Below are positions 1 through 6,427 of a DNA stretch of 6,756 nt, piece after piece. This DNA comes from an alpha proteobacterium 3107 (GTDB lineage: Bacteria > Pseudomonadota > Alphaproteobacteria > Rhodobacterales > Rhodobacteraceae). Under the pieces are notes generated by a model, which ran no database searches, had not been told where the DNA came from, and was given only the letters and a program-made list of their open reading frames with translations. The stretch is taken from assembly GCA_001483205.1 (NCBI GenBank), contig JPPB01000004.1, forward strand, positions 1 through 6,756. The letters are read 5' to 3'. Made by a program: the position numbers and the translations under genes. The first letter of the stretch is position 1; each line of letters opens with the position of its first letter.

Positions 1-20
1 ATCGCCCCCCAAATGCTCCG

Positions 21-38
21 CCCGGCGCTTGCGCCGGG
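21..38. repeat. GC-rich perfect inverted repeat (hairpin)
   Basis: CCCGGCGC (21-28) is followed by TT and its exact complement GCGCCGGG (31-38), so an 8-bp stem is possible, realistically 7 bp with a 4-nt loop. Neither strand has a clear T-run after it, so a classic intrinsic terminator is not supported. It may mark the end of a gene beyond the left edge or be part of the repeat cluster that starts at 34. Its right arm overlaps that cluster. Confidence 0.55.
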
Positions 39-167
39 CAGCGCCTGCCTGCCCCCCGGCAGGCGCTCAAAACGCTGCAACTATTTGGAACGTATGGACT
101 TTATAGAAAAGACATCGCCAATGTGGAATTTCACGAAAAGCGCCCGCCCAGGCAGGCGGCTGCCCGG
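34..167. repeat. REPIN-like pair of inverted repeat cores
   Basis: The 18-nt core CCGGGCAGCGCCTGCCTG (34-51) is complementary to 149-167 apart from one extra base in the right copy. Just inside, GGCAGGCGCT (58-67) is complementary to AGCGCCCGCC (139-148) at 9 of 10 positions. The two arms could therefore form a long stem, with the C-run at 52-57 bulged out and an AT-richer 71-nt interior (68-138) as the loop. No open reading frame of convincing quality lies inside. Two short repeat cores facing each other around a spacer is the REPIN layout known from REP elements mobilised by RAYT transposases. That classification is inference, since other genomic copies cannot be seen here and no target-site duplication is visible. 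Confidence 0.55.
41..66. repeat. 9-bp stem-loop inside the left repeat cluster
   Basis: GCGCCTGCC (41-49) and GGCAGGCGC (58-66) are exact complements around an 8-nt loop, giving a strong local hairpin. It uses the same bases as the longer 34-167 pairing, so the two structures are mutually exclusive in RNA. Neither side is followed by a T-tract, so terminator function is doubtful. Confidence 0.6.
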
Positions 168-190
168 TTGAGCTATTATGCAGAGGTCTT
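143..190 (-). repeat. Left copy of a 48-bp inverted repeat
   Basis: The 25 bases at 143-167 are the exact reverse complement of 6732-6756. The next 23 bases (168-190) match 6709-6731 at 15 of 23 positions in ungapped alignment, including CTCTGCATA when read on the minus strand. Within the core, CCGCC/GGCGG and GGCAG/CTGCC are two alternative, mutually exclusive hairpin stems. The copy abuts the T-tract side of the protease-gene terminator. It looks like a dispersed intergenic repeat. Strand is given relative to the right copy, called plus. Confidence 0.7.
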
Positions 191-197
191 CCAAAGC

Positions 198-223
198 AAA
201 AGGCGCCCCCCGAAAGGGACGCC
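198..223 (-). terminator. Rho-independent terminator after the Do protease gene
   Basis: On the minus strand, 23 nt after the TAA stop of the protease gene, GGCGTCCC (223-216) pairs with GGGGCGCC (209-202). The 8-bp stem includes one G-U pair and has a six-base TTTCGG loop. It is followed directly by TTTT (201-198) and then GCTTTGG. Stem, position and T-run fit an intrinsic terminator ending leftward transcription of the block. Confidence 0.75.
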
Positions 224-246
224 CCTGATGCCTGCTCCGGCGATGT

Positions 247-1713
247 TTACTCGTCCAGCGGCAGGGCGACGAAATTCGGGTCATCCCCCCGGCGAATCAG
301 GATCAGCACCGATGTGCGCCCGGCCTCTCTGGCCTCGGTGATCAGGTCCGTGAGGTCAGACACCTGCCGCAGCGGATGCTGGCCAACCTGGGTGAGCAGA
401 TCGCCCGACCGCACCCCCTTGGCATGGGCCGTTGAGTCCGGGTCCACATCGGAAACGATCAGCCCCTCGGCGTCTTCCGGCAGGTCCATCGCCTCGCGCA
501 TATCCGGGCCAAGTTCCTGAAGTGTCAGCCCCAGCACAACACTCCGCTTCGGCTGATCGGCATCATCATCGCCGCCGGACAGCCCTTCGGCGGTTTCCCG
601 ACGCCCCAGTGTCACCAGTATCGTCTGGGTCTCGCCATCGCGAAACACGACCACGCGCACGGCCTTGCCGACCTCGGTATTGCCAACGGTGCGGATCAGA
701 TCGCGGGTGTCAGCCACGTCCTGACCATCGAAAGAGATGATCACATCCCCGGCCTCAACCCCGGCCTCTGCCGCCGGGCCGTCGGGCACATCGGTGACCA
801 GCGCACCTGCTGTCTTTTCAAGCCCCAGTGCCTCGGCCACATCATCGGTCACATCCTGAATGCGCACCCCCAGCCAGCCCCGGCGGGTCTCGCCGAACGC
901 CTTAAGCTGCGCCACCACCGGCTCGACCACCACAGAGGACATCGCGAATCCGATCCCGATAGACCCGCCGGTCGGGCTGAGGATCGAGGTGTTCACGCCA
1001 ATCACCTCGCCGTCGATGTTGAACAGCGGCCCGCCCGAGTTGCCCCGGTTTATCGCCGCATCGGTCTGGATGAAATCATCGTAACTGCCCGACAAGGCCC
1101 GCCCCCGCGCGGAAATGATCCCGGCGGACACCGAAAACCCCTGCCCCAGCGGATTGCCCACTGCCATCACCCAATCGCCGACGCGGGCGGTGTCACTGTC
1201 GCCAAAGGTCACGAAGGGCAGCGGTTCGTCGCTTTCGACCTTCAAAAGCGCGATGTCGGTGTTGGGATCGGCCCCGATGACCTCTGCGGGCAGCTTTTCG
1301 CCCGAAAAGAACTCGACCAGAACCTCATCAGCGCTTTCGATGACGTGATTGTTGGTGACGACAAAACCATCCTCAGAGATGACAAAGCCGGACCCGAGCG
1401 CCTGATTCCGTCTTCTCGGCCGCTCTCCGTCAGGGCGGTTCCGGTTGAAATTGCGGTTGAAGAACTCCTCGAACGGAGACCCCTCGGGCAACATCGGGAA
1501 CGGGGTGGTGCGGACAGAGACCATAGACGTGGTGGTGATGTTGACAACCGCCGGGCTGACGGTTTCGGCCAGATCGGCAAAGCTGTCGGGCGCGCCACGG
1601 GCGGGCGACGCCAGCGCCTGCAAAACCGCAAATGCCAGCCCCAGCAGGATCGCCAGATGGGTGGCGAAGACCGACGGGGGGGCGGCAGGGACACGTATCG
1701 CCTGATGTTTCAC
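247..1713 (-). CDS. degP: Do-family periplasmic serine endoprotease (DegP/DegQ/MucD-like)
   Basis: This 488-residue HtrA/Do protease is expected to degrade, and perhaps chaperone, misfolded proteins in the periplasm. A basic N-terminus and hydrophobic segment (about residues 19-35) ending in a small-residue site near 38-41 look like a Sec signal peptide. The trypsin-like domain carries the full triad: His123 in TNNHVI, Asp153 in NTDIALLKV and Ser226 in GNSGGPL. Two PDZ domains follow, at about 278-370 and 391-487. The loop before the protease core is short, closer to DegQ/MucD than to E. coli DegP, so the exact subfamily name is uncertain. The GTG start at 1713 is chosen because AAGGAG lies 6 nt upstream and the signal peptide then begins normally. 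An in-frame ATG at 1767 has no good ribosome-binding site and would add 18 residues. The gene is last in the block, 168 nt after the DUF2065 gene, with its own terminator. Confidence 0.95.
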   Translation of the reverse strand: MKHQAIRVPAAPPSVFATHLAILLGLAFAVLQALASPARGAPDSFADLAETVSPAVVNITTTSMVSVRTTPFPMLPEGSPFEEFFNRNFNRNRPDGERPRRRNQALGSGFVISEDGFVVTNNHVIESADEVLVEFFSGEKLPAEVIGADPNTDIALLKVESDEPLPFVTFGDSDTARVGDWVMAVGNPLGQGFSVSAGIISARGRALSGSYDDFIQTDAAINRGNSGGPLFNIDGEVIGVNTSILSPTGGSIGIGFAMSSVVVEPVVAQLKAFGETRRGWLGVRIQDVTDDVAEALGLEKTAGALVTDVPDGPAAEAGVEAGDVIISFDGQDVADTRDLIRTVGNTEVGKAVRVVVFRDGETQTILVTLGRRETAEGLSGGDDDADQPKRSVVLGLTLQELGPDMREAMDLPEDAEGLIVSDVDPDSTAHAKGVRSGDLLTQVGQHPLRQVSDLTDLITEAREAGRTSVLILIRRGDDPNFVALPLDE

Positions 1714-1719
1714 TGGATT

Positions 1720-1725
1720 CTCCTT
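1720..1725 (-). promoter_or_regulatory. Ribosome-binding site deciding the GTG start of the protease
   Basis: AAGGAG on the minus strand lies 6 nt before the GTG at 1713. It is a near-perfect Shine-Dalgarno and the reason for preferring GTG over the upstream ATG at 1767. Confidence 0.8.
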
Positions 1726-1738
1726 GCGCTCATGTGCT

Positions 1739-1755
1739 GTTCTTCGGGCAAGAAC
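1739..1755. promoter_or_regulatory. Hairpin in the protease leader
   Basis: GTTCTT (1739-1744) and AAGAAC (1750-1755) are exact complements around a 5-nt loop. If transcription starts near 1773, this stem is in the 5' untranslated region, ending about 13 nt before the Shine-Dalgarno. It does not cover the ribosome-binding site, so a direct thermosensor role is not evident. It might affect mRNA stability, or may be chance. Confidence 0.35.
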
Positions 1756-1779
1756 CGCGGGTTTCATGGTTGATACTGC

Positions 1780-1809
1780 ATATTTCGGCGTGGCCCCGGA
1801 ATGTTCAAC
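1780..1809 (-). promoter_or_regulatory. Candidate heat-shock-like promoter of the protease gene
   Basis: On the minus strand, GTTGAA (1809-1804) is separated by 16 nt from CGAAATAT (1787-1780). This partly resembles the RpoH pattern CTTGAA followed by a C-rich/AT -10. A housekeeping reading (TTGAAC with AAATAT) scores poorly at -10. The predicted start near 1773 would give a leader of about 60 nt. Heat-shock control would fit a Do protease, but the match is partial and found by eye. Confidence 0.35.
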
Positions 1810-1843
1810 GCCACCGCATACACCAAAGATAAAATGACCGTGA

Positions 1844-1877
1844 GCCGGGCGGTTTTCTGCGCAGTTTTCCGCCCGGC
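1844..1877 (-). terminator. Large hairpin after the DUF2065 gene, possible terminator or attenuator
   Basis: GCCGGGCGG (1844-1852) and CCGCCCGGC (1869-1877) form a 9-bp perfect stem starting 4 nt after the stop codon of the DUF2065 gene. The interior is TTTTCTGCGCAGTTTT, with a small inner palindrome CTGCGCAG flanked by opposing T4 runs. On the minus strand the nearest T-rich stretch (CATTTTATC) begins about 8 nt past the stem, so intrinsic termination is likely weak. Its place between the hfl genes and the protease candidate promoter suggests a partial terminator or an mRNA 3'-end stabiliser. Confidence 0.5.
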
Positions 1878-1881
1878 GCGT

Positions 1882-2082
1882 TCAGACGGCCAACATGCGG
1901 GTGATCCAGATGACCAACACCCCCAAAGCCACAGTGCAAAGCCCGAAGGTGCGGCGGGTCTTAAGGGGTGTTCTGGCGATGAAGGCCAGCATATCCTCCA
2001 TCCGTCCGGGGATCAGCGCCAGCACCAGCCCCTCGACGACCATCACCATGCCGAGCAGGAGGAAAAGCCAGGAAACGCCCAT
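1882..2082 (-). CDS. DUF2065 (YjeT-like) small inner-membrane protein
   Basis: This 66-residue protein has two hydrophobic helices, about residues 5-24 and 47-63, joined by a short polar stretch containing PGRM (25-28) and a basic KTRR segment (41-44). The layout matches DUF2065, including the EG pair late in helix 1, the Pro-Gly-Arg-Met turn and the FGL start of helix 2. E. coli YjeT, of the same family, also lies directly after hflC, so the placement supports the call. Its function is unknown; a role connected to HflKC or FtsH is inference from position only. The ATG lies 9 nt after the hflC stop. A Shine-Dalgarno-like AGGGG overlaps that stop, which implies translation together with hflC. 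Confidence 0.85.
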   Translation of the reverse strand: MGVSWLFLLLGMVMVVEGLVLALIPGRMEDMLAFIARTPLKTRRTFGLCTVALGVLVIWITRMLAV

Positions 2083-2091
2083 AACCCGCCC

Positions 2092-2964
2092 CTACAGCCC
2101 GTCACCATCCAGAAACTCGAAAAACTCGCTGTCCGGCGTGATGACAAGGGTGGAGTTTTCCCCCTTCAGCGCGGTCTCATAGGCCGAGAGCGAGCGGTAG
2201 AACTTGAAGAAATCGCGATCCGCGCCGTAAGCCTCGGCAAAGATGCGGTTGCGTTCCGCGTCGGCCTCGCCCCGGACGATCTCACTTTCCCGACGGGCAT
2301 CAGAGACCAGCTCGACCACAGTGCGGTCTGCCTGAGCGCGCACCCTCTGGGCCGCTTCCTCGCCGCGCGCAACCTCATCCGCCGCCTCGCGCTCCCGTTC
2401 GGCCCGCATCCGGGCAAAGGTGGCCGCCAGGTTCTGTTCGGGCAGGTTGGTCTGCTTCAGCCGCACGTCGATCACATTCAGCCCCAGCGCCTGCGCCTGG
2501 GTTTGCGACAGGTCGCGGATACGCACCATCAGCTCGGCGCGGTCCTCGGACAGGATGGTGTTTGAGGTCACGCCCTCGGACCCCAGCACGGCCTGAGTCT
2601 GTGTGGTCAGTATCTTGGTCAGGCGATCCTCCGCCACCCGGATACCACCGACGCCGACCGCCTGACGAAACCGGACCACATCGGCGATCCGGTAGCGCGC
2701 AAAGGCATCGACCACAAGGCGGCGATCATCAGACGGCGTGATCTCGATGGCCGGGGTATCAAGCGACAGGATGCGGTCATCATAGCGCACCACCTGCTGG
2801 ATGAACGGGATTCTGAACGCCAGCCCCGGTTCTTCCTTGATCGACCTGATCTGGCCGAATTGCAGCACCAGAGCCTTTTCGCGTTCGTCCACAATGAAGA
2901 TAGACGACAACAGGATCACCACTGCAACGATGACAGCGGGAAAAAGAATAGCCGATTTGCGCAT
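2092..2964 (-). CDS. hflC: HflC, SPFH-domain modulator of FtsH
   Basis: HflC forms with HflK a large inner-membrane complex, facing the periplasm, that surrounds FtsH and tunes its degradation of membrane and regulatory proteins. The 290-residue product has one N-terminal membrane anchor (about 5-24) and then an SPFH/band-7 domain opening with VDEREKALVLQFG (25-37). A charged helical stretch (about 185-245) starts with the family-typical FARMRAEREREA, and the conserved C-terminal segment YGADRDFFKFYRSL lies at 246-259. Length is normal. The start is firm: GGAGG sits 9 nt upstream and the ATG overlaps the hflK TGA as TGATG, a translational-coupling arrangement that suits two subunits of one complex. 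The stop is TAG. Confidence 0.95.
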   Translation of the reverse strand: MRKSAILFPAVIVAVVILLSSIFIVDEREKALVLQFGQIRSIKEEPGLAFRIPFIQQVVRYDDRILSLDTPAIEITPSDDRRLVVDAFARYRIADVVRFRQAVGVGGIRVAEDRLTKILTTQTQAVLGSEGVTSNTILSEDRAELMVRIRDLSQTQAQALGLNVIDVRLKQTNLPEQNLAATFARMRAEREREAADEVARGEEAAQRVRAQADRTVVELVSDARRESEIVRGEADAERNRIFAEAYGADRDFFKFYRSLSAYETALKGENSTLVITPDSEFFEFLDGDGL

Positions 2965-4085
2965 CAGTTGTTTCCTCCGCTGCGACGCAGCTCATTGAGC
3001 GGCAGATAGGGCACAACCCCCTGCCCCGCACCGCCCGCGTTTTCATCCAGAATCACCTTGTCCACATTGCCGAGCACACGCTCCAGCGTCTCTATATAGA
3101 GCCGCCGCCGCGTCACTTCCGGGGCAAGTTGGTATTCGTTCAGCACAGCGGTGAAACGACTGGCCTCGCCCTCTGCCTCGTTCACGACCTGCGCACGATA
3201 GGCTTCGGCCTCTTCCAGCACCTGCGCGGCCTCACCGCGCGCGCCCGCCAGCACCCGGTTGGCATAGGCATCCGCCTGCCGTTCCAGCCGGTCACGCTCT
3301 TGCTCTGCTGCCTGCACCTCGCGGAAACTGTCGATGACTTCCCGCGGCGGGTCGGCCTTGGCGAGGTTGACCCGAACCACATTTATGCCCGAATCATAGC
3401 TATCGAGCGTCTGCTGGATCAGATCCTCGGCGCGTGAGGCGACGATGGCGCGGGCGCGGTTCAGAAGCGGGGCAAGTTCGCTTTCCGCCACGATTTCACG
3501 CATGGCGGATTCCGAGACCGAGCGCACCGTCTGTTGCGGATCGGCGAGATTGAACAGAAACTTCGCCGGGTCGCTGATGTTCCAAACCACCTGAAAGTCC
3601 AGGTCGATGATGTTCTCGTCGGTGGTCAGCATCAGGTCTCTATCTCCACCCAAGCCAATATTTTCCGACTGCTCGGTTGTCACCGGCAGCACCTCGGCGG
3701 TCACCAGGGGCCACCAGGCCATATGCGGCCCGTCATCGGTGGTGCGCAGATATTCGCCCAGAAACAGCTCCACCCCCTGCTCTTCCGGCTTCACGGTGTA
3801 AAAGGACGCCCACAGCCACAGCCCGATGGCCGCCAGAATGCCCAGCCCGACAGCGCCCCGGCTGACGCGCGGCCCTTCACCGTCACCGCCGCGCCCGCCG
3901 CCAGAGCGCCCGCCGCCACCGCCCATAAGGACGCGCAGCCGCTCCTGCCCCTTTTTCACGATTTCGTCGATCTCGGGCATCTGGGGCGCGCTTTCGGGTC
4001 GCCGCCCGCCGTTCTGATTGCCGCGATCATCATCGCCGCCCCGATTGCCGCCACCCCCCCAGGGGCCGCCGTTATTTCCTGACAT
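2964..4085 (-). CDS. hflK: HflK, SPFH-domain modulator of FtsH
   Basis: HflK is the larger partner of HflC in the FtsH-associated membrane complex. The 373-residue product begins with a glycine-, asparagine- and aspartate-rich cytoplasmic tail typical of HflK (about 1-30). A short amphipathic segment PEIDEIVKKGQERL (37-50), a second Gly/Arg linker and one membrane helix (about 77-97) follow. The SPFH domain opens with VKPEEQGVELFLGEY (98-112), and a charged coiled-coil-like stretch runs from about 255 to 330. The start at 4085 gives MSGNNGG, the usual type of HflK N-terminus; a GTG at 4109 is in frame but would add eight residues without support. The ribosome-binding site is weak (GGGAAA or nearby purines). 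The gene starts 64 nt after gor and overlaps hflC by one base. Confidence 0.95.
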   Translation of the reverse strand: MSGNNGGPWGGGGNRGGDDDRGNQNGGRRPESAPQMPEIDEIVKKGQERLRVLMGGGGGRSGGGRGGDGEGPRVSRGAVGLGILAAIGLWLWASFYTVKPEEQGVELFLGEYLRTTDDGPHMAWWPLVTAEVLPVTTEQSENIGLGGDRDLMLTTDENIIDLDFQVVWNISDPAKFLFNLADPQQTVRSVSESAMREIVAESELAPLLNRARAIVASRAEDLIQQTLDSYDSGINVVRVNLAKADPPREVIDSFREVQAAEQERDRLERQADAYANRVLAGARGEAAQVLEEAEAYRAQVVNEAEGEASRFTAVLNEYQLAPEVTRRRLYIETLERVLGNVDKVILDENAGGAGQGVVPYLPLNELRRSGGNN

Positions 4086-4149
4086 GAGGGTCTTTCCCGT
4101 TCCATCCACTGTTACGTTGTGGTCAAAGTGGTCCTTTTCTGCGGATTTT

Positions 4150-5508
4150 TCAAGTTGTCCGCACCGGAGTCTTCATCGTCACCAGTTCTTCGGCCATTGT
4201 GGGGTGGACTGCAACCGTGCGATCAAAATCTTCCTTGGTCGCCCCCATCCTGACCGCGACCCCGGCAAGCTGGATCATCTCTGCGGCATTGTCCGCAACA
4301 ATATGGCACCCGAGCACCCGGCGGGTGGCCCGCGAAACAACCAGTTTCATCATCACCCGGCCATCGCGCCCGGCAAAGGCGGGCCGCATGGCGTTGAAAG
4401 AGGTGGAATAGACCTCAACGGGTTCCTGCGCGCGGGCCTGTTCCTCTGTCAGACCCACCGTGCCCAGTTCCGGCTGGGTGAACACCGCACTGGGCACCAG
4501 ATGGTGATCCGGCTGTGTCGGGTTGGCCCTGAACACCGTTTCGACAAAGGCCGCCCCTTCGCGGATGGCAACCGGGGTCAGGTTGAGCCGATCCGTCACA
4601 TCGCCCACGGCGTAAACCGAAGGCACAGAGGTGCAGGAATAGCCATCAACCTGAATTGCACCGCGTTTGCCGAGTGTTATGCCCGTTTCTTCAAGTCCGA
4701 TCCCGGCGGTGTTCGGCACCCGCCCGGTCGCATAGAGCACCTGCTCAAAGACCTCTTCAGACCCGTCGGCGCATCTGACCTTCAGGCCCGCACCGGTCTT
4801 TTCAATGCCCGCCACGTCGGTCTTCAGCCGCAGGGCCACGCCCCGCCCGACCATCGCCCCGGCGACATGTTCGCGCGCCTCATCATCAAAGCCGCGCAGG
4901 ATTTGCGGGCCGCGATAAAACTGCGCCACCCGAACGCCCAGACCGTTGAAAATACAGGCCATTTCGCAGGCGATGAACCCGCCGCCGACAATCAGAATCG
5001 ATCCCGGCAAGGCGTCCAGCCTGAAGACCTCATTCGAGGTGATCGCATGGTCAATCCCCGGCAGGTCAGGCTTGAACGGGCGCGCGCCGGTGGCCACCAG
5101 AATATGCCGGGCGGTGACGGTTTGCCCGTCGGCCAGCCTCACCGTATGGGCGTCCTGCATCACCGCCCTTGTATCGAAAATCTCCACCCCGGCCTTGTGC
5201 AGATTGGTGCGATAGACGCCTTCCAGCCGCGTCAATTCTGCATCCAGCGCGGCCCGGAAACGGGGCCAGTCGAACGCCCCGCCGGTCACATCCCAGCCAT
5301 AGGCGCGGGCCTCTGCAAAGGCCTGCGGATAGGCCGAGGCATAGACCATCAGCTTTTTCGGCACACAGCCCCGGATCACGCAGGTTCCGCCCAGGCGGTA
5401 TTCTTCGGCCAGCCCGACACGGGCCCCGGCCTCAGCCGCCGCCAGCCGCGCGGCCCGCACACCGCCGGACCCGCCGCCGATCACGAACAGATCATAGTCA
5501 AACGCCAT
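4150..5508 (-). CDS. gor: Glutathione-disulfide reductase
   Basis: This FAD-dependent disulfide oxidoreductase reduces oxidised glutathione with NADPH in the cytoplasm. The 452-residue length is normal for the family. Visible motifs are the N-terminal FAD site GGGSGG (11-16), the redox disulfide Cys43/Cys48 in GGTCVIRGCVPKK, and the NADPH-binding GGGFIA (175-180). Arg199 and Arg205 in YRGPQILRGFD are at the positions that favour NADPH over NADH. The second FAD motif VYAVGD is at 298-303, and the C-terminal HPTMAEE has the catalytic His435 and Glu440. The two Args and the HPT.AEE ending separate it from dihydrolipoamide dehydrogenase and mercuric reductase. The ATG at 5508 is chosen because the FAD motif follows directly and AAGGGCGG lies just upstream. 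The frame stays open further 5' into rpiA only by chance. It is 16 nt after rpiA, so probably co-transcribed. Confidence 0.96.
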   Translation of the reverse strand: MAFDYDLFVIGGGSGGVRAARLAAAEAGARVGLAEEYRLGGTCVIRGCVPKKLMVYASAYPQAFAEARAYGWDVTGGAFDWPRFRAALDAELTRLEGVYRTNLHKAGVEIFDTRAVMQDAHTVRLADGQTVTARHILVATGARPFKPDLPGIDHAITSNEVFRLDALPGSILIVGGGFIACEMACIFNGLGVRVAQFYRGPQILRGFDDEAREHVAGAMVGRGVALRLKTDVAGIEKTGAGLKVRCADGSEEVFEQVLYATGRVPNTAGIGLEETGITLGKRGAIQVDGYSCTSVPSVYAVGDVTDRLNLTPVAIREGAAFVETVFRANPTQPDHHLVPSAVFTQPELGTVGLTEEQARAQEPVEVYSTSFNAMRPAFAGRDGRVMMKLVVSRATRRVLGCHIVADNAAEMIQLAGVAVRMGATKEDFDRTVAVHPTMAEELVTMKTPVRTT

Positions 5509-5524
5509 CAAACCGCCCTTTGCC

Positions 5525-6307
5525 TCAGAGGTGGGGGCAGAGGCGTTCCGCCCCTGCAAGTGAAACATGTGTCTGTTCAACCGCGCCGGTGCTGAGGTCG
5601 CGGGTCTCGACCCGGCCATCTGCATGGCCGATGATGACCGTATTGCAGAGGTCAATGAACAGGCCGTTCTCGACCACCCCCGGTATCCGGTTAAGCGCGC
5701 GCGACACAAGGCGCGGGTCGTCGATACGGTGCAGGTGCAGGTCGAGGATGTGATTGCCCTCATCGGTGACGAAGGGCGCATCTCCGGCCCGACGCAGGCG
5801 GATTTCACGGCCCGGAATATCGATTTTTTCCAGCGCGTTGCCGATCAATGCTGAGGTGGATTGCCAGCCAAAGGGAATGATCTCGACCGGGAGCGGGAAC
5901 GCACCGAGGGTGCTGACCTCTTTGCTGGCATCCGCGATGACGATCATCCGCTCAGAGGCCGCGGCGACGATCTTTTCATGCAGCAAAGCGCCGCCGCCGC
6001 CCTTGATCAGGGCGAGGGTGGGGTCGAACTCATCCGCGCCGTCGATGGTGACATCCAGGTGGCGCACCTCAGCGGGGGGGATGAGGTCTATGCCCAGCCG
6101 ACGGGCGAGGTCCGCCGTGCGCGCGGATGTGGGGGCAGCGCGGATGTTCAGCCCCTCTTCGCGGACGCGCTTGCCCAGATGACAGATCATCCGTTCGGCG
6201 GTTGATCCGGTGCCGAGGCCGACGCGCATTCCGCTCTTGATATGTTGCACCGCTTGGGCGGCGGCGGCGGATTTGGCCCTGTCTGCGGGCGGCACTTCCC
6301 CGGTCAT
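5525..6307 (-). CDS. rpiA: Ribose-5-phosphate isomerase A
   Basis: RpiA interconverts ribose 5-phosphate and ribulose 5-phosphate in the non-oxidative pentose phosphate pathway. The 260-residue product shows the phosphate-binding GLGTGSTA (30-37), DGADE with Asp89 and Asp92, and KGGGGALLHEK (102-112) containing Lys102 and Glu111. These correspond with a constant offset of 8 to E. coli Asp81, Asp84, Lys94 and catalytic Glu103. VVENGLF is at 211-217. Compared with E. coli RpiA (219 residues) there are a few extra N-terminal residues and a C-terminal tail of about 25 residues after the DGRVET segment; its role is unknown. The ATG at 6307 is preceded by AAGGGG with 10-nt spacing. The TTG directly before it (6310) would add one residue at 7-nt spacing and cannot be excluded. 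First visible gene of the block. Confidence 0.96.
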   Translation of the reverse strand: MTGEVPPADRAKSAAAAQAVQHIKSGMRVGLGTGSTAERMICHLGKRVREEGLNIRAAPTSARTADLARRLGIDLIPPAEVRHLDVTIDGADEFDPTLALIKGGGGALLHEKIVAAASERMIVIADASKEVSTLGAFPLPVEIIPFGWQSTSALIGNALEKIDIPGREIRLRRAGDAPFVTDEGNHILDLHLHRIDDPRLVSRALNRIPGVVENGLFIDLCNTVIIGHADGRVETRDLSTGAVEQTHVSLAGAERLCPHL

Positions 6308-6336
6308 CAAAGTGATTCCCCTTTTGGCTCGGTTGG

Positions 6337-6342
6337 CTTATA
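6337..6342 (-). promoter_or_regulatory. Candidate -10 element of the rpiA promoter
   Basis: TATAAG on the minus strand lies 30 nt before the rpiA ATG, in an otherwise GC-rich stretch. It would put the transcript start near 6330 with a leader of roughly 23 nt. No good -35 hexamer is present at 16-18 nt upstream, so this is a weak call. It is the best -10-like hexamer I saw close to the gene. Confidence 0.3.
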
Positions 6343-6427
6343 CGCAAGTGAGCGGCGGGGTGCGAGAGGGGAATGCTTGGGACGGGGGGCGGGGGAATTT
6401 TCCGCTGACCCGTGCAGCCCTGCCGGT

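Noticed and set aside
21..66. Pair of classical rho-independent terminators at the left edge
   Set aside because: The stems are strong but no T-run follows on either strand, so they are listed as repeats only.
34..167. CRISPR array from the repeated GCCTGCC motifs
   Set aside because: Copies are inverted, not regularly spaced direct repeats, and there are only two.
81..284. Minus-strand 67-codon frame past the end of the protease gene
   Set aside because: It crosses the terminator hairpin and the repeat, overlaps the protease 3' end, and has no family resemblance.
1714..1767. Longer protease start at the ATG at 1767
   Set aside because: It lacks a good Shine-Dalgarno, would place a charged 18-residue stretch before the signal peptide, and lies only a few bases after the predicted transcript start. 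GTG at 1713 has AAGGAG at ideal spacing.
1801..2565. Plus-strand open frame of 254 codons opposite DUF2065 and hflC
   Set aside because: The translation is low-complexity and unlike any known family; the minus-strand genes are clear. No ribosome-binding site of note.
4098..4126. Promoter for hflK with TTGACC as -35 on the minus strand
   Set aside because: TTGACC is a good -35, but 16-18 nt downstream there is only GC-rich sequence (GGAACG) and no -10-like hexamer.
4018..5595. Long plus-strand open frame of 525 codons across gor and the start of hflK
   Set aside because: It is antisense to gor, which has every expected motif. Its translation is rich in Pro, His, Gly and Arg with no recognisable domain, as expected for an antisense frame in GC-rich DNA.
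5509..5808. N-terminal extension of gor into rpiA
   Set aside because: The open frame continues only by chance through rpiA in another frame; the FAD-binding motif begins directly after the ATG at 5508, which has its own ribosome-binding site.
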